The notes under the pieces were generated by a model. That model saw nothing but the letters and a program-made list of their open reading frames with translations. It was not told the DNA's origin and ran no database searches. Position numbers and translations under genes: made by a program. From assembly GCA_005502875.1 (NCBI GenBank), contig SCMV01000033.1:1-43525 (forward strand): a DNA stretch of 43,525 nucleotides. The letters run 5' to 3'. Below, piece after piece: positions 15,601 through 23,690 of the stretch. Source of the stretch: Comamonadaceae bacterium 2PF (GTDB taxonomy: Bacteria; Pseudomonadota; Gammaproteobacteria; Burkholderiales; Burkholderiaceae_C). How positions within the stretch are numbered: position 1 is the first letter of the stretch; the number at the start of each line of letters is the position of its first letter.

Positions 15601-17817
15601 ATGACCGCCACGGCCCTGTCTTCTCCCCGTCCCGCTGCTCCCGACTGGCGTCGCCAGGCGCTGGAGTTGCTGTCGTCGATGCGTTTTGCCATCGCGTTGC
15701 TGACGGTGATCTGCATCGCATCGGCCATCGGCACGGTGGTCAAGCAAGGCGAGCCGCTGGTCAACTATGTGGACCAGTTCGGGCCGTTCTGGGCCGATGT
15801 CTTCGGGGCGCTGGGGCTCTACCGCATCTACAGCACGGGCTGGTTCCTGGTGATCCTGGCCTTCCTGGTGGTCTCGACCAGCCTGTGCATCGCGCGCAAC
15901 GCGCCTAAGATCCTCGCCGACCTGCGCACGCACAAGGAGCACATCCGCGAGCAGGCATTGCAGGCCTTTCACCACCGCGCCACGGGTGGGCGTGCTCAGC
16001 CGCTGGCGCAGACGCAGACCGAGGTGCTGCAGGTGCTGGCGCAGCAGGGCTGGTCGGTCAAGTCTCAGCAGCGCGAGGCTTCGGCCCGGGGCGAAGCGGG
16101 CGTGATGGTCGGCGCGCGCCTGGGTGCGGTCAACAAGCTGGGCTACATCGCGGCGCACAGCGCCATCGTGCTGATCTGCCTGGGGGGGTTGTTCGATGGC
16201 GACCTCATCATCAAGGCGCAGGTGTGGGCGCAGGGCCTCAAGCCTTTCCAGGGCGGCACGGAAACCGAAGGCGGGCGCCTGAGCGCCGACAACCCGGCGT
16301 ACCGCGCCCAGCTCTTCGTGCCCGAGGGCGCGCGCACCAATGCGGCGGTCATCAACCTCGAAGACGGCATGCTGCTGCAGCCCCTGCCCTTCGACATCGA
16401 ACTCAAGAAGTTCTCGGTGGATTACTACGCCACCGGCATGCCCAAGCGCTTCGCCAGCGACATCGTGATCCACGACCCGCGCTCGCCCGAGCCCAAGGCC
16501 TTCACGGTCGAGGTCAACCACCCGGTGGTCTACGACGGCGTGACGATCTTCCAGTCGAGTTTCGAAGACGGTGGTTCGTCGGTGCGCCTGAAGCCGCTGC
16601 GCCTGGATGCCGCGCCGGCGCAGGCCGCGGCCGAGTCGGTCGAGGCCACGGTGGGTCAAGCCCCGCAGGCGCTGGCTGCTCAGTGGTTCGCGCGCTCGCC
16701 GCAAGGGCCCATGCAGCTGGAGGTCAGCAACCTGCGCATGATCAACGTGGAGAACCTGGCCGAGGCGCGCAGCGCGCAGGCAGCAGGGGAGGCGGGCGAT
16801 GCGGCTTCGGGCGGCGCCACCGACACGCGTGGCGTCAACGTGGGCGAGCTCACCAAGCACCTGGGCTCGGGCGCCAAGTCGCCGGGCAACAAGGAGCTGG
16901 TCAACATCGGGCCGTCCATCACCTACAAGCTGCGCGATGGCGCCGGCCAGGCCCGCGAATACCAGAACTTCATGGCGCCCGTGAAGCTCGATGGCCGCAT
17001 GGTCTTCCTCTTCGGGGTGCGCGACACGCCGGCCGAAGGTTTCCGTTACCTGCGCGTGCCGGCCGACCCCAACACCTCGGTGGACACCTGGTTGCGCCTG
17101 CGCCAGGCCCTCAACGACGAGGCGATGCGCGCCGAGGCTGCGCGCCGTTTCGGGCGCATGGCCGCGCCTGCAGACCGCAGCGAGCTGCAGGCTCAGCTGG
17201 CCGATTCGGCGCAGAAGGCGTTGGGCCTGTTCGCCGGCGCGGTGGCGGCTCGCCAGGGTGCCCAGCCCATCGGCGGCCTGCAGGGTCTGTCGGATTTCAT
17301 CGAGGTGGCGGTGCCCGAGGCGCAGCGCGAGCAGGCTTCGGCCACGCTGGTGCGCATCCTCAATGGGGCGTTGTTCGAGTTGCTCAACGTCAGCCAGGAG
17401 CGGGCCGGGCAGCAGCCGTGGTCGGCCGAGGGCGAGGCCGGCGAGCCGGTGCGCGAGTTCATGACGCAGGCGGTGCTGGCCCTGTCGGATGCTTACTTCT
17501 ACCCCTCGCCGGTGCTGCTGACGCTGGAGGGCTTCGTGCCCAAACAGGCCAGCGTCTTCCAGGTCACGCGCACCCCTGGGCGCAACGTGGTCTACCTGGG
17601 CTGCGTGCTGCTGATCGTGGGCGTGTTTGCCATGCTTTACATCCGCGAGCGACGCCTGTGGATCTGGCTGCAGGATGATGGCGCCTCTGGCACCCGCATC
17701 AAGCTCGCCCTGTCGTCTACCCGACAGACCTTGGACACCGATCGCGAGTTCAATCGCCTGCGCGAAACCCTGTTGGGCGCGCAGGCCGATGTGCCCGCAC
17801 CGGCCGCCCAAGCCTGA
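15601..17817 (+). CDS. resB: Cytochrome c biogenesis protein ResB (Ccs1)
   Basis: One half of the system II cytochrome c synthase, which moves haem across the inner membrane and attaches it to CxxCH apocytochromes in the periplasm. The 738-residue protein has ResB features: hydrophobic segments near residues 22-45, 70-95 and 185-205, a large periplasmic domain, and a last transmembrane segment (VVYLGCVLLIVGVFAMLYI) near residue 660 followed by RERRLWIW. The conserved SMRFAIALLTVICIASAIGT N-terminal helix is clear. CcsB follows 66 bases later, so they form one operon. A run of seven G occurs at 16182-16188 inside the gene. Confidence 0.95.
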   Translation: MTATALSSPRPAAPDWRRQALELLSSMRFAIALLTVICIASAIGTVVKQGEPLVNYVDQFGPFWADVFGALGLYRIYSTGWFLVILAFLVVSTSLCIARNAPKILADLRTHKEHIREQALQAFHHRATGGRAQPLAQTQTEVLQVLAQQGWSVKSQQREASARGEAGVMVGARLGAVNKLGYIAAHSAIVLICLGGLFDGDLIIKAQVWAQGLKPFQGGTETEGGRLSADNPAYRAQLFVPEGARTNAAVINLEDGMLLQPLPFDIELKKFSVDYYATGMPKRFASDIVIHDPRSPEPKAFTVEVNHPVVYDGVTIFQSSFEDGGSSVRLKPLRLDAAPAQAAAESVEATVGQAPQALAAQWFARSPQGPMQLEVSNLRMINVENLAEARSAQAAGEAGDAASGGATDTRGVNVGELTKHLGSGAKSPGNKELVNIGPSITYKLRDGAGQAREYQNFMAPVKLDGRMVFLFGVRDTPAEGFRYLRVPADPNTSVDTWLRLRQALNDEAMRAEAARRFGRMAAPADRSELQAQLADSAQKALGLFAGAVAARQGAQPIGGLQGLSDFIEVAVPEAQREQASATLVRILNGALFELLNVSQERAGQQPWSAEGEAGEPVREFMTQAVLALSDAYFYPSPVLLTLEGFVPKQASVFQVTRTPGRNVVYLGCVLLIVGVFAMLYIRERRLWIWLQDDGASGTRIKLALSSTRQTLDTDREFNRLRETLLGAQADVPAPAAQA

Positions 17818-17883
17818 CGTTTCCCCTTTTTGCCTTTGCCCGGATCCCTGGCCAGCGCATCACCGACCGAGGACGCCCCTGAC

Positions 17884-19248
17884 ATGAGCACGTCGACTTC
17901 ATCCGTTGCCAACCCTGCGATCGCGTTGACCACCCAACGACGCCCGCTGACCGACTGGTTGTTCGCCGTGCTGGTGGTGGCCGCGGCGGTCTGGGGCTGG
18001 CACACCTGGGGCGGCTTCATGGACGTCTATGAAAAGGCCATCCTGGTCGGCATGGTGCCTTCGCTGATCGCGCTGGGCTGGTTCTGGCGCCCGGTGCAGG
18101 GCCTGTCGGTGGCCTCGGGTGCGGCCACCTTGCTGGCGGCCACGCTCTACCTGCGCGTGACCGACGACCACGGCGCCGACCTGGCGCAAGGTGAAAACGT
18201 CTTCCTGCTCAAGTACTTTTTGTCCAGCCAGAGCGCCATCTTGTGGATGAGCGTGCTGTTCTTCATGAGCACGGTCTTCTACTGGATCGGGCTGGCCACC
18301 AAGAGCGCCACGGGCACGCGGCTGGGCTCGCGCATCGCCTGGGCCGGGGTCTTCATGGCGACCACCGGCACGCTGGTGCGCTGGTTTGAAAGCCACCAGA
18401 TCGCGCCCGACATCGGCCACATCCCGGTGAGCAACCTGTACGAAGTCTTCGTGCTGTTCGCCTGGCTGACCACGGCCTACTGGCTGTATTACGAAGACCG
18501 CTTTGCCAAGATGGGGCAGGCCCTGGGCTCGCTGGGCGCCTTCGTGATGCTGGTGGTCAGCGCCTCGGTGGGCTTTTTGCTCTGGTACGCACTGGTGCGC
18601 GGCGCCCACGAGATCCAGCCCCTGGTGCCCGCGCTGCAGAGCTGGTGGATGAAGCTGCACGTGCCGGCCAACTTCATCGGCTATGGCACCTTCGCGCTGG
18701 CGGCCATGGTGGCGTTTGCCTACCTGGTGAAGATGCAGGCCGGCGAGACGCGCTGGTGGAAGCTGGCGCCGCTGTGGTTGATCGGCGTGGTGCTGTGTTT
18801 CGAGCCGCTGGTGTTTCGCAGCAAGCCGGGCGCCGAAGGCTTCATGAGCGCCTACTGGGCGATCTACTTCGGCATCGCTGCGCTGATCGTGGCGGCCATC
18901 ATCGCTGCGCGCAAACCGATCGCCGAGCAGATGCCGTCGTTCGAGGTGCTCGACGACGTCATGTACAAGTCCATCGCCGTGGGCTTTGCCTTCTTCACCA
19001 TCGCCACCATCCTGGGCGCCTTCTGGGCCGCCGAGGCCTGGGGCGGCTACTGGAGCTGGGACCCGAAGGAAACCTGGGCCCTGATCGTGTGGCTGAACTA
19101 CGCGGCCTGGCTGCACATGCGGCTCATGAAGGGCTTGCGCGGGGCCTTCTCGGCCTGGTGGGCGCTGGTGGGCCTGGTGGTCACGTCCTTCGCGTTCCTG
19201 GGGGTGAACATGTTCCTCTCGGGCTTGCACTCCTACGGCGAACTCTGA
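17884..19248 (+). CDS. ccsB: Cytochrome c biogenesis protein CcsB (CcsA/ResC)
   Basis: The second half of the system II synthase. The 454-residue polytopic protein carries the tryptophan-rich WWD haem-handling motif WGGYWSWDPKETWALIVW near residue 384, and flanking histidines in the membrane segments that can ligate haem. The ATG at 17884 is preferred over a longer frame from 17830 because it begins just before the first membrane segment. Its stop codon is 7 bases from the start of a Crp/Fnr-type regulator, so the three genes resB, ccsB and the regulator are probably co-transcribed. Confidence 0.95.
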   Translation: MSTSTSSVANPAIALTTQRRPLTDWLFAVLVVAAAVWGWHTWGGFMDVYEKAILVGMVPSLIALGWFWRPVQGLSVASGAATLLAATLYLRVTDDHGADLAQGENVFLLKYFLSSQSAILWMSVLFFMSTVFYWIGLATKSATGTRLGSRIAWAGVFMATTGTLVRWFESHQIAPDIGHIPVSNLYEVFVLFAWLTTAYWLYYEDRFAKMGQALGSLGAFVMLVVSASVGFLLWYALVRGAHEIQPLVPALQSWWMKLHVPANFIGYGTFALAAMVAFAYLVKMQAGETRWWKLAPLWLIGVVLCFEPLVFRSKPGAEGFMSAYWAIYFGIAALIVAAIIAARKPIAEQMPSFEVLDDVMYKSIAVGFAFFTIATILGAFWAAEAWGGYWSWDPKETWALIVWLNYAAWLHMRLMKGLRGAFSAWWALVGLVVTSFAFLGVNMFLSGLHSYGEL

Positions 19249-19255
19249 GCCGCAG

Positions 19256-20008
19256 ATGCCGCACTGGCTCAACGACACGCTGGCGGCGCAGCTCAGGCGC
19301 GACCCGTGGTTCGGACAGGTCTCGCCCGACTTCTCGCGGGCCTTGCTCGAGATGGGCACCTTGCGCGCGATGCAGCCTGGTGAGCACCTGTTCTTTCGCG
19401 GCGACGCGGCCGATGGCCTGTATGCCGTGCTCACGGGCGCGATCCGGATCTCGGGCGTGACGGACGCCGGCAAGGAAGCCGTGCTGGCCCTGGTCGAGCC
19501 GACCACGTGGTTTGGCGAGATCGCCGTGTTCGACCGCCTGCCACGCACGCACGATGCCGTGGCCGACGGCCCCACGCGCGTGTTGCACGTCCCGCAGCAG
19601 CCCCTGCACGGGCACCTGATGCGCCACCCCGATGGCTGGCGTGAGTTGGGCGTGCTGATGGCGCTCAAGCTGCGCCTGAGCTTCATCAACCTGGAAGACA
19701 TGGCCCTGCTGCCGGCGGAGGCTCGCCTGGTCAGGCGCTTGCTGTGGCTGGTGGCGGGCATGATGCGGGGCGCCAGCGAAGGTGCATGCGTGTTGCCGAT
19801 CAGCCAGAGCGAGCTGGGCTCGATGCTGTCGCTGTCGAGGCAGACCACCAATCAGATCCTGATGGACCTGCAGCAACGCGGGGCGCTGCGCCTGGCTTAT
19901 GGGCGCATCGAGGTGCTGGACCGCTCAGGGTTGGAGGCCGCAGCGCGGCTGACGCCGGCCGAGCTGCGCATCCTGCAGCGTTGGGGCACGGACGAACCAC
20001 AGGCCTGA
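19256..20008 (+). CDS. Crp/Fnr-family transcriptional regulator
   Basis: A 250-residue regulator with an N-terminal cyclic-nucleotide-binding-like domain (LRAMQPGEHLFFRGDAADGLYAVLTGAIRI and GEIAVFDRLPRTHDAVA) and a C-terminal winged helix-turn-helix (ISQSELGSMLSLSRQTTNQILMDLQQRG). The FNR-type N-terminal cysteine cluster is absent, so it does not look like an oxygen-sensing iron-sulfur protein. Its position directly after ccsB and before the large di-haem cytochrome suggests control of cytochrome genes, but no palindromic TTGAT or TGTGA site was found by eye upstream of its neighbours. The ligand is unknown. Confidence 0.9.
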   Translation: MPHWLNDTLAAQLRRDPWFGQVSPDFSRALLEMGTLRAMQPGEHLFFRGDAADGLYAVLTGAIRISGVTDAGKEAVLALVEPTTWFGEIAVFDRLPRTHDAVADGPTRVLHVPQQPLHGHLMRHPDGWRELGVLMALKLRLSFINLEDMALLPAEARLVRRLLWLVAGMMRGASEGACVLPISQSELGSMLSLSRQTTNQILMDLQQRGALRLAYGRIEVLDRSGLEAAARLTPAELRILQRWGTDEPQA

Positions 20009-20062
20009 GGGCTGCTCGCGTGCGCGGGTTTGCCAGAGGCGGTGGCCCTGGCCTGAACCGAT

Positions 20063-20079
20063 GGCGCCAGCTTGGCGCC
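20063..20079. repeat. Hairpin between the Crp/Fnr gene and the di-haem cytochrome
   Basis: GGCGCCA-GCT-TGGCGCC, a perfect 7-bp inverted repeat with a 3-base loop in the 174-base gap. No T run follows, so it is not a classical terminator; it could be an operator or simply a hairpin. Confidence 0.4.
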
Positions 20080-20182
20080 TGGCCTTCCCGGGGCTTTCCC
20101 GCGTTTGTCGGCTGGCTGACAGAGGCTTTTGGTTGGGGTGGGAATCATCGCGGCTCATCACCCACCACACGAGGAGCCGACC

Positions 20183-22513
20183 ATGCATCACCAGGCTTGG
20201 CGAACACCCCCCACCGCAACCGCCCTGGCGGCCTTGGCGACCCTCCTGGCCGCTCCCCTGGCCCAGGCCGCGCCCACGTACCCCAACCAGGAAGTTGTGT
20301 GCGCCTTCAACAGCGCCCGCGAGCAGCAGCGCCTGGCATCGGCCGCGAACTTCGCGCAGCCCGTCGTGCAGCAGATGAAGGTCAATGGCGCCGTGGTCTG
20401 GACCGCAGGCAGCAGCGCCAAGCCCACGCTCAAGCCCGGTGACGTCGTGACCTTGATCGGCTCGGGCTTTGGCGCCGGCACCGACATCGACTTCAGCAAG
20501 ATCATGGTCGGCAACAGCCGCGTGCTGGAGACCTCGCTGCAGATGTACGAGCAAAAGCTCGACATCCTCTCGACGCTGAACTACGAGACGGGCGTCTCTC
20601 GCAGCAACTGGCCCAAGGACGTGCTGAACTGGTCCGACACCGAGGTGCAGTTCACCGTGCCTTCGCACGTCAGCAAAGGGCCCCTGAAGCTGCAGGTGCA
20701 AAAGCGCGCCGGCTTCAACACCTCGCTGACCAAGCCGGGCCAGCCGCACAACGTGATCGACGCGCAGGTCTACCGCATCGAGTCACCGGCCGACGTCAAC
20801 TGCGACGTGGTCTCGACGGTGTCGGCCGAGGCCAAGGCCATCGCCCCCATCGACGTGGCCGTGGACAACCCGAGCTTTGCCGACATGGTCAAGCGCGGTC
20901 GCGAGGTCTTCTGGTCCTACGACTACAACCTGGGCCTGAGCCACAAGTTCAAGAACCTGGAGTGGGACGCGATCATGAAGGGGCAGGCCACCGACCCCTA
21001 CACGCGGCAGAAGGCCAACCCCACCGTGCTGTTCGGCGCGGTCAAGAACGTGGCCGGTCAAGTGCCTGCCGAGTCGATCAACGACGTCTACTTCAAGCCC
21101 TACCCGCAGTTCAACCCGACGCCCGGCTTCCTGGCCATCGGTCAGCAGCTCAAAGAAGGCAACACCAAGACCACGGGCTACGCCGGCTACCGCTACGCCG
21201 AGTCGCAGCACCCCTTCCTGGGCAAGGGCTCGTGGATCGGCTTCAACTGCGCCTCCTGCCACGGCTACCAGATCAGCTACAGCAAGGGCGCGGGCAGCAT
21301 CACCAAGGTCTTCCCCGGCCTGCCCAACCCCAACTGGACGATGAAGTGGGCCACGCTGGGCACGGGCACCGGCAAGACCACGTCGAAGTTCGCCTACGTC
21401 AACGAGACCGAGCACGGCCCCAAGTGGGCGCCCGGCGATGCCAAGGTCGACAAGACGCCGCTGATGTACCTGATGCCGGCCGGCACGGGCGAGGCCACGA
21501 TCACGCGCACGGCGGGTGAAGGTGGGCTCTACGACAACGACTACATGTTCAACCCCACGGCCATCCCGAACGTGACCTTCCACCTGCCGGTGCGCCGCGC
21601 GCTGTCGCACACCGAGTCGTACGTGGGCTTCGAGGGCTCGTACATCCACGCCGAGGAGCCGGACGGCGCCATGGGCTCGATGGACGCGGGCTCGCTCAAG
21701 GCGCTGACGGCTTACATGTCGGTGCTCGACCAGGACGACGACGACCTGCGCAACGTGGGCCTGCACCGCTGGCTCAAATCCACCGGCCGCCTGGAGGCTC
21801 AGACGGGCTCCAGCGTGCTCAGCGAAGGCAGCTTCGTGCAGCGTGGCTGGCAGGTCTACGACGGGGTCAAGGCCGCTGTGGCGCGGGGCAAGACCACGTT
21901 CGATCAGGCCTGCGCCAGCTGCCACAGCGACAAGCTGGGCCTGAATTCGAGCGAGGTGATGGTGCCGCTGAACCAGGTCGGCCGCTTCTTCGCGCCCACC
22001 GACTTCCAGCGCAAGCAGCAGTCCATCCGCGCCACCTACCTGCGCAACCTGTACTGGGTGACCTCGCGCGGCCTGCTGTCCGATGGCCACGTGCGCAACC
22101 TCGAAGACCTGGTCAGCCCCGAGCGCTGCACCGAAGGCTCGGCCCTGTACAAGCAGTACTACACGCTGCATGCACCGGTGCGCCCCGCCCCCGGCACGGT
22201 GGATCAGCCCACGCCTGCGCCCGACCTGAACCGCAAGGGCGATGTCTTCCGCGTCTACAAGGACAAGAAGAAGGACATCTTCGACACCACCTACGAGGCC
22301 CGCAACCGCTTCGTCGAACGCCACAAGTACTTCAGCTCCGTGGCCGGCGACAACGACTTCTACTACTGGGACTACCAGAAGATGCGCACGCAGTACGGCC
22401 CCGATGAGATGGGCACCCCGGGCCCGATCGGCATGCCGGCCGCACCGCACCCCTGGTGCGCGCCCAACGCCGCCAGCGTGAGCGACCTGGTGCAGTACCT
22501 GCTGACGCTGTGA
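20183..22513 (+). CDS. Large di-haem c-type cytochrome with N-terminal IPT/TIG-like domain
   Basis: A 776-residue exported protein I do not recognise by name. A signal peptide (to about residue 29, LAQAA) is followed by a beta-rich IPT/TIG-like segment at about 78-175 (LKPGDVVTLIGSGFGAG and WSDTEVQFTVPS). Two haem c sites follow, both CASCH, at 356-360 and 577-581, 221 residues apart. After the second, SIRATYLRNLYW and LSDGHVRNLEDLV resemble the C-terminal haem domain of the di-haem peroxidase/MauG superfamily, which also includes the rubber oxygenases RoxA and RoxB. Four further cysteines (40, 207, 649 and one in HPWC near the C-terminus) could form disulfides. The start has GAGGAG upstream. 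A membrane-anchored partner follows with a GTGA overlap. Peroxidase, oxygenase or electron carrier are all possible. Confidence 0.8.
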   Translation: MHHQAWRTPPTATALAALATLLAAPLAQAAPTYPNQEVVCAFNSAREQQRLASAANFAQPVVQQMKVNGAVVWTAGSSAKPTLKPGDVVTLIGSGFGAGTDIDFSKIMVGNSRVLETSLQMYEQKLDILSTLNYETGVSRSNWPKDVLNWSDTEVQFTVPSHVSKGPLKLQVQKRAGFNTSLTKPGQPHNVIDAQVYRIESPADVNCDVVSTVSAEAKAIAPIDVAVDNPSFADMVKRGREVFWSYDYNLGLSHKFKNLEWDAIMKGQATDPYTRQKANPTVLFGAVKNVAGQVPAESINDVYFKPYPQFNPTPGFLAIGQQLKEGNTKTTGYAGYRYAESQHPFLGKGSWIGFNCASCHGYQISYSKGAGSITKVFPGLPNPNWTMKWATLGTGTGKTTSKFAYVNETEHGPKWAPGDAKVDKTPLMYLMPAGTGEATITRTAGEGGLYDNDYMFNPTAIPNVTFHLPVRRALSHTESYVGFEGSYIHAEEPDGAMGSMDAGSLKALTAYMSVLDQDDDDLRNVGLHRWLKSTGRLEAQTGSSVLSEGSFVQRGWQVYDGVKAAVARGKTTFDQACASCHSDKLGLNSSEVMVPLNQVGRFFAPTDFQRKQQSIRATYLRNLYWVTSRGLLSDGHVRNLEDLVSPERCTEGSALYKQYYTLHAPVRPAPGTVDQPTPAPDLNRKGDVFRVYKDKKKDIFDTTYEARNRFVERHKYFSSVAGDNDFYYWDYQKMRTQYGPDEMGTPGPIGMPAAPHPWCAPNAASVSDLVQYLLTL

Positions 22514-23118
22514 CGACCGAGGCAAGCGGCCAGGCCCGTGCGCGGGTCTGGGCCCCGCTTGGCCTGATGCTGGTGCTCGCTTGCGGTGCCTGGTTCTTTG
22601 GCGGTGCGGCCAGGCAGGGCGAGCACGGGGCGCCACCTCCGGCTGCCGGGCTGATCCGGCCAGGGCCGGGTGAGGCTGAGCAGGTCGCCGCTGCGCGGGC
22701 CCAGGGTGGTGACGCCGACCCCGGCTTTGCCGGCGGTGAGCCCCCCGCCGCGCAGGTGCTCGAACAGGTCGCTCAACGTGGTCGGCAGGCCCCTCAGGCC
22801 ATGACCGCGACGTCGTCCCCGCTGAGCGCCGAGGCGCTGCAGGCTCAAGTGCGCCGGGACGCGGCCGCCGTGCACCGACAGACCGCCGGGCAACGCCTGC
22901 GCCTGCAGGGCACGCTGGCCTCGGTTGAGGCGGGAGAGCCGGGCGTGCTCGTTTTGCACCTGGCCCTCGCGGGTGATGAGGGCACGGTGCGCATGGTGGC
23001 CTCGCCCTCGCTGGCGCAGGCGGCGGCCAGTTGGGCGCCACCTCGGACCGTGTCGCTGGACTGCCTGTCGCAGGGCGTGATGATGGGCGAGTGGCTGCTG
23101 GTCGATTGCAGGGAGTGA
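22510..23118 (+). CDS. Membrane-anchored protein with OB-fold (tRNA_anti-like) domain
   Basis: A 202-residue protein of unknown role. It starts with GTG at 22510 that overlaps the cytochrome stop codon (GTGA), so translation is coupled. Residues 11 to 32 form one membrane segment (WAPLGLMLVLACGAWFFGG), followed by a Pro/Ala/Gly-rich linker. The last 90 residues (QVRRDAAAVHRQTAGQRLRL to the end) resemble the OB-fold tRNA_anti-like domain found in small envelope proteins. Two cysteines near the end (LDCLSQG and VDCRE) could form a disulfide in the periplasm. The tight coupling suggests it works with the di-haem cytochrome. Fold assignment is by resemblance only. Confidence 0.65.
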   Translation: MTTEASGQARARVWAPLGLMLVLACGAWFFGGAARQGEHGAPPPAAGLIRPGPGEAEQVAAARAQGGDADPGFAGGEPPAAQVLEQVAQRGRQAPQAMTATSSPLSAEALQAQVRRDAAAVHRQTAGQRLRLQGTLASVEAGEPGVLVLHLALAGDEGTVRMVASPSLAQAAASWAPPRTVSLDCLSQGVMMGEWLLVDCRE

Positions 23119-23188
23119 AAATCGACCTCAAGTCCTGACAGGGCAGGCCGATATCCGACTCAGGAAAGCCGCTTCAGGAAGCCCCTTC

Positions 23189-23596
23189 ATGTACCACGTG
23201 GTTCGCGACCCGAACGGGTCCGTCATCAGCCTGCACCGTGAACCGGTGGATGGCGCCGAGTTGCTGGCGTCGAACCACCCGGATGTGCTGGCCTTCCTGG
23301 GGCAGGGCGAGGGCCGCTCCTTCGCCGAGATGGATGCCAACCTCGTGCGCGTGCTCGAGGACCTCATCGATGCGCTGCTCAAGCGCAACATCCTGCGCAT
23401 CACCGACCTGCCCGTGGAGGCTCAGGCCAAGCTGTTCGAGCGCAAGCACTTCCGCGAGAACATGCAGGGCAGCGCGCTCAAGCTGTTTGGCGACGCCTCT
23501 GCCGACCTCAACGCGGGCGCCGGCCTGGGCCATGATTTCGGCGATTCGGGGTTGATCCCGCCGGACTGGTCGATGCCCGACGCGCCGCCGCGCTGA
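23189..23596 (+). CDS. Conserved hypothetical protein (betaproteobacterial)
   Basis: A 135-residue acidic cytosolic protein with no signal or membrane segment. The start ATG follows AGGAAG at a good distance. It is conserved in the Burkholderiales in my recollection, where it is sometimes mislabelled as a tryptophan synthase beta-like protein, but no catalytic motif is visible. The central helix (DANLVRVLEDLIDALLKRNIL) looks amphipathic and the C-terminus is low complexity (GLIPPDWSMPDAPPR). It lies 70 bases after the OB-fold gene and may end that transcript. Function unknown. Confidence 0.75.
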   Translation: MYHVVRDPNGSVISLHREPVDGAELLASNHPDVLAFLGQGEGRSFAEMDANLVRVLEDLIDALLKRNILRITDLPVEAQAKLFERKHFRENMQGSALKLFGDASADLNAGAGLGHDFGDSGLIPPDWSMPDAPPR

Positions 23597-23670
23597 GCGG
23601 ACGAAGCGCAGGCGCTTCAAGTCGCCAGCTCGGGCGGCACGCGCGCGAGTGCGTGCCTGGTGCCGCTTTG

Positions 23671-23690
23671 TGACAGCATTGCCGCTGTCA
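23671..23690 (+). promoter_or_regulatory. Inverted repeat abutting the TonB-receptor start codon
   Basis: TGACAGC-ATTGCC-GCTGTCA, a perfect 7-bp repeat whose last base is the A of the ATG at 23690. It could be an operator or an RNA hairpin that hides the start codon. Confidence 0.4.

Noticed and set aside
13600..17811. A 1403-codon open frame on the minus strand across engB, cytochrome c4 and resB
   Set aside because: It is antisense to clearly real genes, has low-complexity Arg/Gly/His/Leu composition, no domain, and arises from high GC and biased third positions.
17899..19851. A 650-codon minus-strand open frame across ccsB and the Crp/Fnr gene
   Set aside because: Shadow frame with composition typical of antisense reading of high-GC genes.
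20063..20079. Terminator for the Crp/Fnr gene
   Set aside because: The hairpin is perfect but has no T run, so it is listed only as an inverted repeat.
20783..23131. A 782-codon minus-strand open frame under the di-haem cytochrome gene
   Set aside because: Antisense shadow; the plus-strand protein has signal peptide, haem motifs and coupled start.
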